In this document: one piece after another, positions 39,201-49,777 of the stretch
Position numbering within the stretch: position 1 is the stretch's first letter
How the letters are laid out: each line of letters begins with the position of its first letter
Assembly (NCBI RefSeq): GCF_963678635.1
Contig: NC_087065.1
Coordinates: 38,649,888-38,713,887 of the forward strand
Length of the DNA: 64,000 nucleotides
Reading direction: 5' to 3'
From: Symsagittifera roscoffensis
Taxonomy: Eukaryota; Xenacoelomorpha; Acoela; Convolutidae
Made by a program: the position numbers and the translations under genes
The notes under the pieces: generated by a model
The model's database searches: none
Seen by the model: only the letters and a program-made list of their open reading frames with translations
Told to the model about the DNA's origin: nothing

Positions 39201-42200
39201 TTCATGCCAATCGTATCTCTTTGTCGCATAAGAGCTCAACGCAATACAGGACTAATATTTCCAGCCATGACATCAGTTCAGCGGCCGACAACTTTCGGAA
39301 CGCAACCAGATCACGGAACTCAACTCCGCATGATTCCTCTGCAACGTCTCGACAAAACAGCACTTGAGCCAACCAACGACAAAATTTCAGCCGCATTCGA
39401 CCAACAATTTGTCACAGTACCATTCATATGGATACAGCTCCCTCTCGCACCATCTCAGCAGCTCCTTAGCTACGATCATCAGCCAGCAATTGCAATCACT
39501 CCAACTACCCATTTCTTGCTTCATGCCTTTTTGAACACCTTTGGATGTCAACCTCAATCACTGCCACCAATAACACAGCAGACTACATCTTGTTAGTCAA
39601 GGGAGCAACACCCGCATCACCTCACGATTCGACCGTCACAAAAATTTGAGCAACATTTCGACATCCCGTCAGCACAACCTACAGAAATGCTTTTCACTAC
39701 CCGATGTCTATCACGAGCCAACGCTTTCGAAAAATTATCGAAAGTCCGTACCAATAGTCGAACCCTTCAACTTAGACCGAGAACCCAAACAATAGTTAGA
39801 TTGGATTGAAAATCTACAACTCCACAATAGACAACACCGACATGTCAGATTCTGAAAAACTAATCCACCTTCAACGACTTGTTTCCGGAGACGCCAAATC
39901 CCTAATCCGTGGATCAGGCAGCGGTTCAATGTGACGACTATAGAAACCCAACGAAAATAGTGACTTCATTCCTTGAACGACTCACTAATTTCATTAGTCC
40001 ATCAATCAAACACCGAAGAAGCAAAGAAGACCTCGCAATCTTTCTGAGAAAAATGTTGAGCCTGCAAAAGCACATTCGACAGCCTTCACTTTTGGAACTC
40101 AGCCACTGGTTCAGCGACTACCAAACAATCTATCAGCCCACATGGATAAAAAACAACATGCCACTTGGATAATTTATATGTGGTAAAGACAGCGCAACAA
40201 AACCTGCCGACATTCAAGCAAGTCAACAGCAACAACGACGAATGTTGCCTCACCACCCAGTAACGAACGCCAGCAAACCTGGTAAATTACGCCCAATACT
40301 CAATGCCTCTAGCATCTACAGGACCTGACCTTTTCTACATCCTCACTGAAATCGTCAAGCGATTTCGTAGGACCAAGTTGTCATTTCAGCCGAAATTGAA
40401 ACAATGCTCATGCAGATATTCCTGAACCCAGAAGACCAACTATACCTACGTTTTTTGTGGAAAGACGACAACTAGGATATCATCACATACCAGTACACGA
40501 GACACATCTTTGGAGCAACCGACTCTCCTTGTGTTGCCTGCTACGCAAACAGACGATGCGCAAAGTACAACGATGACAAAAAAAACTCGACTTAATTCAA
40601 ATCACCGAACGGAACATCTTCATGGACGACCTTTGCAAAGCCGTTTCAAAAATCGACAAAGCCATCAGATTTACATCCGATCTTACACGCGTGTTTAGTC
40701 TCGGTGGATTCAATTTGACTAAGCGGACTTCCAACTCTAAGCAATTTCTTGAAAGCGTTGAAGAAGAACGCCTCGGAGACAAAAAACAGCCGCTGGAAAG
40801 AGTTCTGGGAGTCAAACGGAAGCCTGAATCAGGCCAATATCTCGTGGAAGCCAAGAGATTCCAGACACTTTGGCAAGCAGACATCACACAAAAGTTTGCT
40901 TTTTCGCTATTTGATCAGCTCGAAATCGCTATGCCTTTGAAAATTCGCCTTCCACAGCTTATATTTCGCGTGGACCTCAGGGCTTCAATGAGACAAAGAC
41001 CTCGATCTGACAATTTTGTCCGACCTCAACGACTATATCGACAAAATCGAAGACTTCGACGTGGAACTAAATCGAATGTACTTCTGAGCACAAATGAAAA
41101 CAACCGACACTCAGCTGCAATTATTCAGCAATGTCTTTAAAGTGGCTCTTGCATCAGTTGCATACCTCATAATCACTTAAAACGACATCAAAAAGGACCT
41201 AAAAATTGTAATTGGAAAAGCCAGAGTATCACTCATCAAAAAATACTATACGACCCTGAAACTTCAAGCCACTACCAATGGAGCCAAACTAGCCAAGTTT
41301 GTGAACGAACCTCACGACATCACAATCGACAGCCTGACATTTTGGACTGACACCACGGCAGTTCTTCACTCGATCAACACACCCAATCAGGACCACCGGA
41401 ATTTTCATTGCCAGCCGCCTCAGCCTCATACTGAACGCCATTTCCTACCTGCACTGAGGATACGTGCCGAACAAAGACAGCCCAGCTGACGACGCCACCC
41501 GTGGATAAAGAGCGTCAGACAAGACATCGTCATACCGATGGATCACAGCACCGCTATAGCAATTGGACGAAAGTCCTTCAAAAGACAGCTTATGTTCTTC
41601 TCTTCGTGGAGAACCTCAAAAAAATTACCAGGGATAATGAGCCGAGGAACTGATGTGCATTAATCGTCGCACGCACCGATGGCGCAGCTCGACACCTAGT
41701 GCTGACAATGCAGCGGCAAGTCAAAACATTAAATGGAAAGTCCCAGATAACAACAGGAAGGCAGTGAAACAAAAAAGAGCCATAGAAGAGGAACACTTAA
41801 AATATCTTACGGTGGTAACGACATATTTCGTGTCGACATTTAATTGACATACAGTTTGTTGATCAATTTGAACACAGAGGCAAAGCAGAGCTTCGCACCA
41901 CTTGCAATTCAATAGAATCATAGCATGATAAATTAGTGGGCATAAACTGAAACGAAAACCGCTATCGAAAAAAAATGTCGAAAAAAACTAGATCTTACAT
42001 TATTTCCATATTTGTGCCATATTTCCATAGCTGCATTTGAGAAAAATATGTCAGATAGGACAGTTGAAATTCGAACAGAGCCCCAAACCGTGTGTTCCGA
42101 AGTCCCGTGCTATACATCTAGACCAAGTGGGAAGGGGGCTGAAAGGTGTCGAGATACAGCAAAGCAAGTTATACATACAGACATAGAGGGTGAAAAAGGC

Positions 42201-43291
42201 ATACATACATCATTGAAAAGAAAACTACGTCCAGCCGGGATTCCAACCTGAGTTTTATCGCCCGTAGGTAAAGTTGGTTCTGATGAAAAAAAAACCATTC
42301 CCGATGACAAGACACTTGCTCTCGCAAGTGAAATAAAAACCGAAACGAAGACTTACGAAGCGGTCACAGAGCCAACAATACATAAATTTTTAAGTCCCCT
42401 CCCTCAAAATACACGCACTTCAGAAAAGCATTTGCTCATACGACAAATTATAATGACAAAAAGCAGATAATCCGAAACCTTTGAAGCCGATTTTGAAAAA
42501 ATAACAACAAACAAGACAAATTTTGAATATAACGGGAATGGAAAATGCACACATGCTGAAAATATGTCTATTGATTGACGAAAGTACCGATTTAAAGATC
42601 AACTAAAAATGAAGATCCTGTGAACAAAGCCCAGTGTCCCGTCTTCATACAGCTTGTGCACGGAAGACCCCTTCATATAAAATACCTTTCATTGTTGAGC
42701 GCAATTTGCCGTCGACTTTACAAATGAATTGGAAGGGATCTTCAAAACCTCCGGCTTTTCTACTTTCATACACATTTGAACTTCAATTTGATGAAACTTT
42801 TTGGAAATGTTGCCGTAATGTAAAATTTTAGGAGATAAATTCAATTTTCAGAACAATTATTCTCCATATATTACAAAAAATCATGCTTTTAGTCAAACAT
42901 TTTTATCTAGACTGTTCGGCGTTGCCTCCTATGGTCAATTCAATTTAGCCCTAAAATCATGCACAAATATCGCAAAACATGACAAATTTGCAATATGGAG
43001 GTTCAAATCGAAAGCCGTCAAATAACCTTTTCGAAACAAAAATTTAAGCTATAGAAGCTAGCCTCAAAAACTATCTATTTCAGATCAGAAATTAGAACTC
43101 ACTTGAATTTACTGTTCCATCGTAAACATCCACAGCAACTCCATGCCATATCCACTAAAAACGATAGAAAACTTTAATGAAAATGAAAACACTCAGAACA
43201 AAACGAAAACTAAATATTTGAACGTTTATCGTTTTTGTTCTTTTGCCGTAATAACTTTTTGTTTCGAGATTATTTTTATCACATCTGACAT
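27257..43291 (-). CDS. Unrecognised coiled-coil protein gene, about 12 exons, with two in-frame TAA codons
   Basis: Minus-strand exons: 43291-43256 (ATG), 43154-43103, 36822-36765, 35912-35858, 35620-35577, 35043-35029 (15-base microexon), 34973-34850, 28667-28551, 28446-28259, 28128-28077, 27998-27722 and 27540-27257. All boundaries are GT-AG and all phases join, which chance would hardly give. The exon sum is 1302 bases (434 codons including the final TAG). The middle is charged and helical (TEKERQLLKEGKYEELRRMQ), then a Lys/Leu-rich coiled coil. The C-terminal third is acidic and Ser-rich, probably disordered. The exon at 28446-28259 holds two in-frame TAA codons, so this allele may be a pseudogene, or that exon may be skipped; its two neighbouring exons could then join differently. 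The acceptors at 36822 and 28667 are weak. I cannot name the family. A BEL/Pao element lies in intron 2. Confidence 0.55.
28259..29110. repeat. Inverted duplication of two coding exons
   Basis: The segment 28259-28690 (exons 8 and 9 of the coiled-coil gene, minus strand) has a diverged reverse-complement copy at about 28780-29110. The spacer of about 90 bases has further inverted words (cgtatctcgc and gcgcgagatacg). The right copy of the exon-9 equivalent (about 28945-29108, plus strand) is open through positions that are TAA in the left copy. It is in the wrong orientation to be spliced into the gene's transcript. Confidence 0.75.
28457..28604. repeat. Exact 74-base tandem duplication
   Basis: Two copies, 28457-28530 and 28531-28604, are identical by eye. 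Each carries an exon-8 end and its GTAAGT donor on the minus strand. The second donor (at 28550) lets exon 8 join in phase. Because 74 is not a multiple of three, reading through the duplication would break the frame. Confidence 0.9.
30106..30295 (-). repeat. Dispersed repeat with degraded tRNA-like module
   Basis: The minus strand reads CATGGCGCAGATGCGAAGGCG (A-box-like) and AGATTTGATTTC (degraded B-box) at tRNA spacing. It is followed on the plus strand by the body words ggccaccaataaagc and gagttgggtt. Confidence 0.5.
34403..34665 (-). repeat. Dispersed repeat with tRNA-Met-like module
   Basis: The minus strand reads GTGGCTGAGTGGTTAGTGCG (good A-box), ACTCATAATCT with CAT in the anticodon position, and GCACATCGAGTCCGAGG (partly degraded B-box). 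It resembles an elongator tRNA-Met. The plus-strand flank to 34665 carries the tttatttgcgagttaggtt body. The same arrangement is at 11071-11310. Confidence 0.65.
36430..36486 (-). repeat. tRNA-Glu-like module, partial
   Basis: On the minus strand, GGTAACGCCATTGCCTTTGC, CACCCTAAGGTCAG and GGTTCGAGACCC match the order of the 6453-6522 module, with a better B-box. The A-box side is cut off or diverged. Confidence 0.5.
37436..39890 (+). repeat. Tandem duplication inside the BEL/Pao gag region
   Basis: Copy A (about 37436-38808) and copy B (about 38809-39890) share long stretches, for example acatcagtcaacaatcaagc, gctacacacggaaaattagc and accgcaattcaccattgaac, in the same order. Copy B lacks about 300 bases present in copy A near 38050-38340. 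The copies have diverged, so the duplication is not recent. Confidence 0.8.
40360..41520 (+). pseudogene. BEL/Pao reverse transcriptase / RNase H remnant
   Basis: The longest intact piece is 40622-41140, which opens with the MDD box and continues through GGFNLTKRTSNSKQFLESVE and PLERVLGVK, all typical of BEL/Pao RT. Upstream, 40380-40560 holds the palm and fingers in broken frame. Downstream, 41290-41520 holds the TFWTDTTAVL (RNase H) and VPNKDSPADDATRG stretches, again with a stop. Not functional. Confidence 0.8.
41651..43102. other. Intron sequence with repeat fragments
   Basis: About 41870-41930 carries the acacagaggcaaagcagag and ttcgcaccacttgcaat words seen at 7287, 10955 and 23536. A Glu-type tRNA-like module in pieces is near 42100-42260. 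No exon was supported. Confidence 0.5.
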
Positions 43292-43297
43292 GTCATA

Positions 43298-43303
43298 TTT
43301 ATT
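43298..43303 (-). other. Polyadenylation signal AATAAA
   Basis: AATAAA on the minus strand lies 31 bases after the TAG of the upstream partial gene, and only 7 bases before the proposed ATG of the coiled-coil gene. Confidence 0.5.
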
Positions 43304-43334
43304 TAAAACTATTTCAGTCTTGAATAACCATGGA

Positions 43335-43696
43335 CTACAGTTTTAGTGTTAGTTCCTGTATCCTGAAACCATTGCGTGTGTTCGTTTTTGGCCATTCGCT
43401 CTGAATACGCAAGGCCTCTAGTAGTTCATGGGTGTTCCTTGTTTGGTCTATAATCTCAACTCAGGAATTCAGTCAATTTCCTAACCACATTCATGCAAAT
43501 TCTGCCTTTCTGGGGAGTCCTTTATGTGAAGTTCATTAATTCTCAAATGCCAACATAATAAAAGTTACATCCACTACACTGGCATTATACCTGATTTCCT
43601 TCTGTTTCGCATACCGGATCAAGCAGCGCACTGCTTTCAATTAATTTGTTTTGAAGCCAGTCAAATGGGGATACTTTGAAGGCATCAGGGACTTTG
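43335..43696 (-). CDS. 3' end of an unrecognised gene (last two exons)
   Basis: The exon at 43696-43591 follows a pyrimidine-rich acceptor (cttgtcttag) and encodes about 35 residues including KVSPFDWLQNKLIESSALLD. The donor is CAG|GTATAA. After a 136-base intron, the exon at 43454-43335 gives about 39 residues including THELLEALRIQSEWPKTN, then TAG, followed by AATAAA 31 bases on. Phases agree. The acceptor of the last exon (gttgag) is weak. Upstream exons were not found with confidence. A possible exon is at 44689-44610 (TTTTTCCAG acceptor, GTATGT donor), but its phase does not fit directly. Upstream exons may lie beyond the giant retroelement. Confidence 0.45.
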
Positions 43697-43967
43697 CTAA
43701 GACAAGTGAGGTAGTAAGCAGGGGTAACGACGAAAAACAATGACATTCAATTGGATTCTATCGCAAACGGCAAGCAAGCTGTACCACTAACAAACTGATC
43801 AGCCGGCATAAGATCAAGCATGAGAAACTCTCAGAAAGGCAATGTAGACAATCATGAACGATAAGTCAATGAAAATCCTGGACATAACTTTGCCGCAGTG
43901 AGTGAAAAAAAAGTATGAAAAAAGTGTTGGAGTCCTGAACAGCGTGAGGAGAACCGGCAGCGCCAGC

Positions 43968-44452
43968 CAGGGATTGCAATATATTGAATGATCAGATATT
44001 GAATATTGAGACGATGTCAATATTGAATTTTTAATATTGAGATATTGAAGGCTAGATATTGATATTGATATTGAATTTTTTGTAGATATTGAGAAAAACG
44101 GATTTTGTATCATTGCTTGAAACGTGACGTTTTAACACATACACATAAAACAAATGGTGATAAAAAGTTTCTGAAATGTGAAATGTTATTTGTTACCCAC
44201 TTGCGAACAGTGCAGGTATATCATCCAATTTAGGCTTTTTCGCAAAAAAAACTAAACAAATTTAATTATATATTTCGAAATTCAATATTGAATTTGGTCT
44301 CTGGTATCTTAAAATAGTGATTATATTGAGATATTGAGCTTTTAGATATTGATATTGATATTGAAATTTCATCCTATTTGATATTGATATTGATATTGAA
44401 TGGAAGATATTGATATTGAGCTCAATATATTGATATTGTATTGAAATCCCTG
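43968..44452. mobile_element. Non-autonomous hAT element with TATTGA-rich interior
   Basis: The exact 8-base direct repeat GCGCCAGC flanks the element at 43960-43967 and 44453-44460. The ends are inverted: CAGGGATTGCAATA at the left and TATTGAAATCCCTG at the right. An 8-base target duplication and CAGGG ends are typical of hAT transposons. The 485-base interior is mostly diverged tandem copies of GATATTGATATTGA. No transposase is encoded. Confidence 0.85.
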
Positions 44453-44928
44453 GCGCCAGCTAATGCTGCGCTTCTAATCTATTGTTGTTTTACCGTTCTA
44501 TGTTGACTCAAATTGTGCTTTCTTATTCTCGAATTGACAAAAACGTTCAAGCATTGATACTTGTTTTTTTTTCTAGTGAAAAAGTGTAAATTTTTGTACC
44601 AAAACATACAGTACTATACAAGTTCAATGGTATTAATTTCCTTGCTGGTATTGATGGCTTTTTGTCTGAACAGATGTCAATTGGAATACCTGGAAAAATA
44701 ACGCGAAATTGAAGCAACTGCAAATATATGCTGAGATTGTACACTAGTGGACAAATTAGGCGCATTATCAATTTTTATTCGCTCCAATGCCTGTTTTCGT
44801 TGTCCAATTTCGACATAATGCACTTTGATTTTCAGCAAATTTTTATCGTTATTTGAGTTCAATGACTTTTTTTTAAAATTAGTTATAGAATGACATCTAT
44901 AAATCGTAATAAGACATAACAAATTAAA

Positions 44929-45189
44929 CTATATGTCATGAAGTCTGCGCAGCAGGCGATAAGGAAATAATTTCATTTGCCTCTCCATCTTACAGCGAAC
45001 AATATGTGTATCACGACAGCGCAGGTTGTTTGCTGAGTAGGTAGAACGTGTCGGAACTAAATCAAACAACAGATGATCAGAACCTGTTTGGAGGATTGCA
45101 TCGTAGAGCTTTCGGTCAGCTCTTCTAATAGTTGCAGATATTGGTTCATAAGTATCAGTATATGCCCTTCTATTGTAACATTTGCCCAA
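44929..45189 (-). pseudogene. LINE (non-LTR retrotransposon) ORF2 C-terminal fragment
   Basis: This open frame encodes about 86 residues ending in LRCRDTHIVRCKMERQMKLF, then YRLLRRLHDI and a stop. A Leu-Arg-x-Arg segment followed by a basic, aromatic tail just before the stop is usual at the C-terminus of many LINE ORF2 proteins. The N-terminal part (GKCYNRRAYTDTYEPI) fits the region after the reverse transcriptase. It is cut off at about 45190, where the giant LTR element seems to begin, so the latter may have inserted into this LINE copy. Confidence 0.45.
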
Positions 45190-46765
45190 ATACTACACAG
45201 CGACGGAGCGTAGAAAAAGTACCTAATAACGACTGGCAGGCGTCAGTTACCTGAATCCTACTCGTTTTTCACCGTCTCGACCTTGCCAGTTGATTTTCTG
45301 GTCTGTTTAGGGCAAAGTAAAAAGTTACCATATTTAGGCCATCAGTCAAACGACTTTTGATCAGCTTTCGTTTACATGCGAACACAACCACATAGCTGAG
45401 TCTCGGATTCTCAGACTGCGTGATTGTCATTAAAAACACGGCTCGAACAAACTATTTTAATATGTTTTTGTGTGACAGTTCTATATTAAATCCATTGGAG
45501 ATGGATTGACCCTTTCCTCTTTCTAGCTACTCATATTCTAAAATATCAAGTTACACCGGTGTTAATTTAAAGTTTCACGACATCCAAGTAGCTATACAGT
45601 CAGTTTTATACAGTCCCTTCACATAAAACAGTCTCTGGGGGACCAAGCCTCCGCTCCCGTAATATTCCTGCGATAACGCTCTTATCTCTTCTAATTTGCG
45701 TCCCGGGAGGGTTCCGTGGAATATTCCTTCCCCACCGAAGCTTCCTTCTCCACTAATATCTGCTGATAAGGGTCTTATCGTGCGTTGCTGCCACGATAAG
45801 AGGCTTCGTATTCTCCGTCTCTTGCACGTTTTTCACAATATTTGTCGTTGTTCTTATTTTCCTAGTTCTTCTGGTCAAAATGGCCGTTTTTCGTATTTCT
45901 GAGAAATATCAACTTGAAAATCGAAATTTTAAAATTAGAAAGTTTCAGAATACTTCGACCCTCCTTTCAAGCACTTTTTTGCTGTTCAGGCCTTTTCTCT
46001 CTGATTCGTGTTTCGTCGGAAGGTTGCGCTGTGCCATCTGGCAGAATGGCACATACTCCCCGGACAGTCCCCATCAATGTCCCTATTGATCGCATAACAC
46101 CGGGTTATCGTCAAGTAGTGTTCCAGTTCTCTGTAATCAATCTTACGAATCGCATAAGAAAATGAAATTTATCTACCCCACCTCAACTCACTACGTGTTC
46201 ACAAATGGCATCGTACTACATCTCACTGCCTTTCAACATTTTCACAAAATTTGCACCATGAGGAATGTCCTAGATAAAATTTCTTTTCTGACTACTTACG
46301 TCGTCTTGCCATAAAATTTTTTTTCACTCTTTTTGATTAAAAAGTGGGACGTGGCACGGCCACGCACCCGTTAAAATTAACTTAACGTCACTCGCCAAGT
46401 ATAATCAGTTATTTATGCGGTCCTTTTAATATTAAAACTAAGAAACTCTGTGGCTAGGAAAGTTATTGAGTTACCCACCCTTCTCGAGCGAGTTTACTCA
46501 AACTTACCATGTCACCACACAGTGAAATTGTGTCTTACACAGGTTAAAAACTTCAATCGTGTTTGAATAGGTAAATGTACTCACCTATGTTCTATATATA
46601 CATACATAAATAGTCATAACTAAAATCTCTTTTTCAACAATTTAACAATTGTAACATTTTTCAAAGTTTGGTTTGACCAAACTAAATCAAAACAAAAAGT
46701 TTAACAAGTTCAATAATCAAAACTTGGTTGATTGGTTCAAGTTTTAGCACACATAGACAATCAAG
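45190..46765 (-). repeat. Probable 3' LTR / 3' untranslated region of the giant element
   Basis: This lies directly after the polypurine tract, where an LTR should start. A TATAAAA word at about 45605 on the minus strand could be the U3 TATA box. GC content is intermediate. The other LTR would be outside the window, so the exact ends, target duplication and polyadenylation site cannot be set. No convincing AATAAA was seen on the minus strand. Confidence 0.4.
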
Positions 46766-46791
46766 TTTTTTCTCCTTCTCTTCTCTTCTTT
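46766..46791 (-). promoter_or_regulatory. Polypurine tract
   Basis: The minus strand is a run of 26 purines (A and G only) just after the last stop codon of the element. This is the expected primer site for plus-strand DNA synthesis, immediately before the 3' LTR. Confidence 0.6.
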
Positions 46792-46799
46792 GTTCATCT

Positions 46800-49733
46800 T
46801 CATTCCATCACTTCTCCATCTTGATCTATAGCTTCGCTGTCTTCCAATACTTTCTCCAGCATGTCCATGGAGTTGCGGGCCGTGCCCCAACTCTCCTGTT
46901 CCAACAGCCTCGGTTTGCAACAAGGTAGCAAGTCAACATTAACCTTTTGCTCCCGGTTCCTGCAAAAGCTGTTGTGAAGACACAGGCTCACGTTTCGTTC
47001 TAGGTCAGCTCTTAAGACCTCTTTCTTCTCAACTTCAGTTACACAAAGCGCTCCAGCTACTCGCTTCACCGCCGTGGTGACCGCGTTTCTGTGCGTCAGT
47101 AATGCTCTCTTATAGGCTCCTGGTCCTATATCTTGCTGGAAAGATTGATAGGCTTCCGTGTTCCTCGACATGTGACGCTTCGCGCGTTCATACATCCATG
47201 ATGTCATCACTGCACGGAACCAAGGCATCAATCTTTGCCTTGACCATATTCTTTCAATGGCTTTAGGTATTCTCAGAACCTTGCAGGTGGTTCTGAAAAG
47301 ATCCAATTCATGACTCATCTTCACGTTGCTCAGCTGTTCAGGAGTCGGCACGGCCGTCTCCTGTTCACTTGTGTCCGCGTTAGCCTCCAGCCATCTCACT
47401 GCCAGCATGGCACTAACCACCACGATTGACACCTGTTGATTCTGATCGGGCAACCCCGTAGAGTATAACTCCTCCACGTCCCATACTAGCATCAGATTCC
47501 CGCGTTTGGGGTACCACAACGTCTGCGCCAAGCAGTGGCAAGGACACTCCCCATGGGTTCTCACTATGTTCCTTCGGGTCCGATACCCTGAGGCTCCCAG
47601 CAACGGTTCCACCTCCATCAGAATTCTGTGTAAGTCGTCTTTCTCTTCTATGGTGGGGAATTCAGTGGGTAACGCTCCACTCGCTTTCTGCTTCTGGAAC
47701 TCACTCACATTGCCTTCGTTTAATCTCAGAAACTCTTCACCCACTACGTCTTGCAACTCGCCTTCAGATCTCTTCGGGACTGCCCGAAAGATCTTCGCCA
47801 ATAAATCATGTGACTTTTCCGACATTCTGGCCAACCTTACGCACTTTGGCACAGAGAAAAGTTGGTCAATCAACACCTGCTGTGTCCTTGCATCCATCAC
47901 CACCATGTGTGTAGGATATCTCCTACTGCAATATGGTGCGGAGCTTGAACCCACCAGATATTTTGAACCAGTCGGTTTATGATAGGCCTGACTATCTTTC
48001 AGATTCATCTCGTTCTCCAGAGCTTCTCTCCAGCCTCCGATCTTCTGCTCCGTTTGCAATGCTCCAGGGAATACTTCCACGCTGAGGGACGTCAGTAGCT
48101 CATGGGCACGCTCCAGGCGCTCAAGCGATTCAATCGAACTCGTCATGCTACAAAATCCCAAGGCTGTGATCAAGTTTACATCCGTCACCCCATGACAGTC
48201 CGCGACCAACTCCATGCCACACTTATCCGACATGCTCAATCTTCCGTACAATCGTGCCAGTTGCCGATGCTGCTCGCTCAGCGTAACCAGGCAGTGTCCC
48301 AGGTTACAAACATGTCCTTCCAACCCGCTATGTTGAGCCAAGCATGTGCGTTGCTTCAACCAATTGCTCGATGGACCTTCCTCGGACAGCTCCGTGGATG
48401 GGTTGCTCTTCCGCTTCGTCAACCTCATGGCCAGCAGATGATGTATCATGGCCAGATCATGCAAACTCGCGTCATCATCTAGGTCTAACGTGATATCTGC
48501 CGTCATGTCCCAGATTAAGCCGGCGTTAGGATGAGGACACCAAGAAGGCTTCATGAGTTCCCACATCGTCACTAGACTGGTTTTCAAGGGACCGTCCCAA
48601 GAACCACAATCAAAACTCACTTGCCCCTTTAGCTCGGGAACCGAGGGTTCGACCACTCGTTCTTCCAAGATAATTCCCAGCTTGGGTTGTTCCACCATCA
48701 GCATTCCAGTTTCTTTAATACGTTCAACCCAGAAATTGAGTACTATGACTTGCTCATAGTCGAAGTACGCTTCCCTGGCTTCTTCATTCACGAAGGGATT
48801 GTACGCCATCCCCGGTATGCCAGACACATATTGGAACGACTTCAGTTTCCCTAGTGTTGCAAACTCTTTTTGTCCTTTGACTGCTTCAATCAACTCCCGG
48901 CTCACTTTCAATTCTTTGTTGGAACATCTTCTCACTTCTTCCAACTTGCGATAGCTCTCCATGTCATTCGACTCCTTATTTGATACAGTCAACGGCATGT
49001 CCTGATATAGTTCCAGGACTGCCCTAAGGAAGTTCCTTTCGCAATCAACTCCCTTTTGCCGAATGATCCTTATACATTCTCCCAAAACAGGAGTGGGGAT
49101 ACGATCCACCACGAACCTGACAAAGCAAAGGGCATCCTTACGCTTAGCCCATGCTATCGCAGAATCGTCTTTAGAAATCAACGCTCGCAGAGCTTCCATC
49201 AACTCCAGCTCCTGTTCCCGTGATTTCGAATCATTACTGGCTTCATACTCCGCCCTCTTGATGCCCATCAAGCACCAAGTCAACCGTACTTGCAGATCAG
49301 TTCTCATGCAAGGATGAGCCAGGTATGCTGCCACCGTAGCAGGTGCATGCATCGACTCGTCGAAGTATCTCTGGAAGGCCGCCCTCCAGGAGATTTCTAG
49401 TAGCTTTCCCAATCCAATTTCGTTCGCTTCAGAGGACATTACCGTGCCGTATTCTTTTCGATTTAAGTTTGAATTCTCCGTGAGCTCTTTCAGATATTCC
49501 TGCATGGCTCGCTTCTCGCTCCAAGCCATCAGGTGCCCTCTCGCTGAGTTTCTCGCTTTCAACATCTCCACATAACCCCCTGCTGGATCTCCCATGTGGA
49601 CCGATTCCGGAACAGAGACTCGACTGTACTCGACCACGTCGAGTTGTCCTTCCAGTTTCAACTTAGCCATGTTGGTCCGCGAGGGCCTGTAATCTTCGAG
49701 TCCTCCAGATCCACATTGACTGATGATCTCCAT
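46800..49733 (-). CDS. Unknown 977-residue protein of the giant element
   Basis: Open from ATG to TGA with no internal stop. I recognise no domain. It is mostly helical in appearance, with no signal peptide and no membrane span, so it is not an obvious envelope protein. It has scattered Cys/His pairs, for example HGECPCHCLAQTLW and LLPCCKPRLL, but no regular zinc-binding pattern. The frame stays open upstream of the ATG into the end of the 862-residue frame. That overlap contains G GGG GGA, so a -1 frameshift product with the upstream protein is possible. Long intact coding suggests selection until recently. Confidence 0.75.
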   Translation of the reverse strand: MEIISQCGSGGLEDYRPSRTNMAKLKLEGQLDVVEYSRVSVPESVHMGDPAGGYVEMLKARNSARGHLMAWSEKRAMQEYLKELTENSNLNRKEYGTVMSSEANEIGLGKLLEISWRAAFQRYFDESMHAPATVAAYLAHPCMRTDLQVRLTWCLMGIKRAEYEASNDSKSREQELELMEALRALISKDDSAIAWAKRKDALCFVRFVVDRIPTPVLGECIRIIRQKGVDCERNFLRAVLELYQDMPLTVSNKESNDMESYRKLEEVRRCSNKELKVSRELIEAVKGQKEFATLGKLKSFQYVSGIPGMAYNPFVNEEAREAYFDYEQVIVLNFWVERIKETGMLMVEQPKLGIILEERVVEPSVPELKGQVSFDCGSWDGPLKTSLVTMWELMKPSWCPHPNAGLIWDMTADITLDLDDDASLHDLAMIHHLLAMRLTKRKSNPSTELSEEGPSSNWLKQRTCLAQHSGLEGHVCNLGHCLVTLSEQHRQLARLYGRLSMSDKCGMELVADCHGVTDVNLITALGFCSMTSSIESLERLERAHELLTSLSVEVFPGALQTEQKIGGWREALENEMNLKDSQAYHKPTGSKYLVGSSSAPYCSRRYPTHMVVMDARTQQVLIDQLFSVPKCVRLARMSEKSHDLLAKIFRAVPKRSEGELQDVVGEEFLRLNEGNVSEFQKQKASGALPTEFPTIEEKDDLHRILMEVEPLLGASGYRTRRNIVRTHGECPCHCLAQTLWYPKRGNLMLVWDVEELYSTGLPDQNQQVSIVVVSAMLAVRWLEANADTSEQETAVPTPEQLSNVKMSHELDLFRTTCKVLRIPKAIERIWSRQRLMPWFRAVMTSWMYERAKRHMSRNTEAYQSFQQDIGPGAYKRALLTHRNAVTTAVKRVAGALCVTEVEKKEVLRADLERNVSLCLHNSFCRNREQKVNVDLLPCCKPRLLEQESWGTARNSMDMLEKVLEDSEAIDQDGEVME

Positions 49734-49777
49734 CTCTAATTTAGTGTCTGCCAGGGTTCGTGCTGTTTTCTTTGATC

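Larger units (their letters stand above)
37260..41650 (+). mobile_element. Decayed BEL/Pao LTR retrotransposon
   Basis: The plus strand carries gag- and pol-derived coding remnants broken by many stops and shifts. The gag-like part (about 38640-40170) includes LIHLQRLVSGDAKSLIRG, a typical BEL/Pao gag stretch. The pol part (about 40360-41520) includes DQLYLRFLWKDD, TRHIFGATDSPCVACYA, the MDDL motif, GGFNLTK and later TFWTDTTAVL and VPNKDSPADDATRG. Integrase is not seen, so the element looks 3' truncated. TGTTGCCAGGCACGTG at about 36870 might start a 5' LTR, but no second LTR was found. It sits in an intron of the coiled-coil gene, in the opposite orientation. Confidence 0.8.

Noticed and set aside
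44610-44922. Two further exons of the 43.3-43.7 kb gene, at 44689-44610 and about 44922-44740
   Set aside because: Splice sites exist, but the phases do not connect to the exon at 43696, and the second lies against the LINE fragment. Kept only as a remark.
47506-48482. Plus-strand open frames of 126-158 codons opposite the giant element's proteins
   Set aside because: They are antisense shadows of long minus-strand frames with no motif or independent start context.
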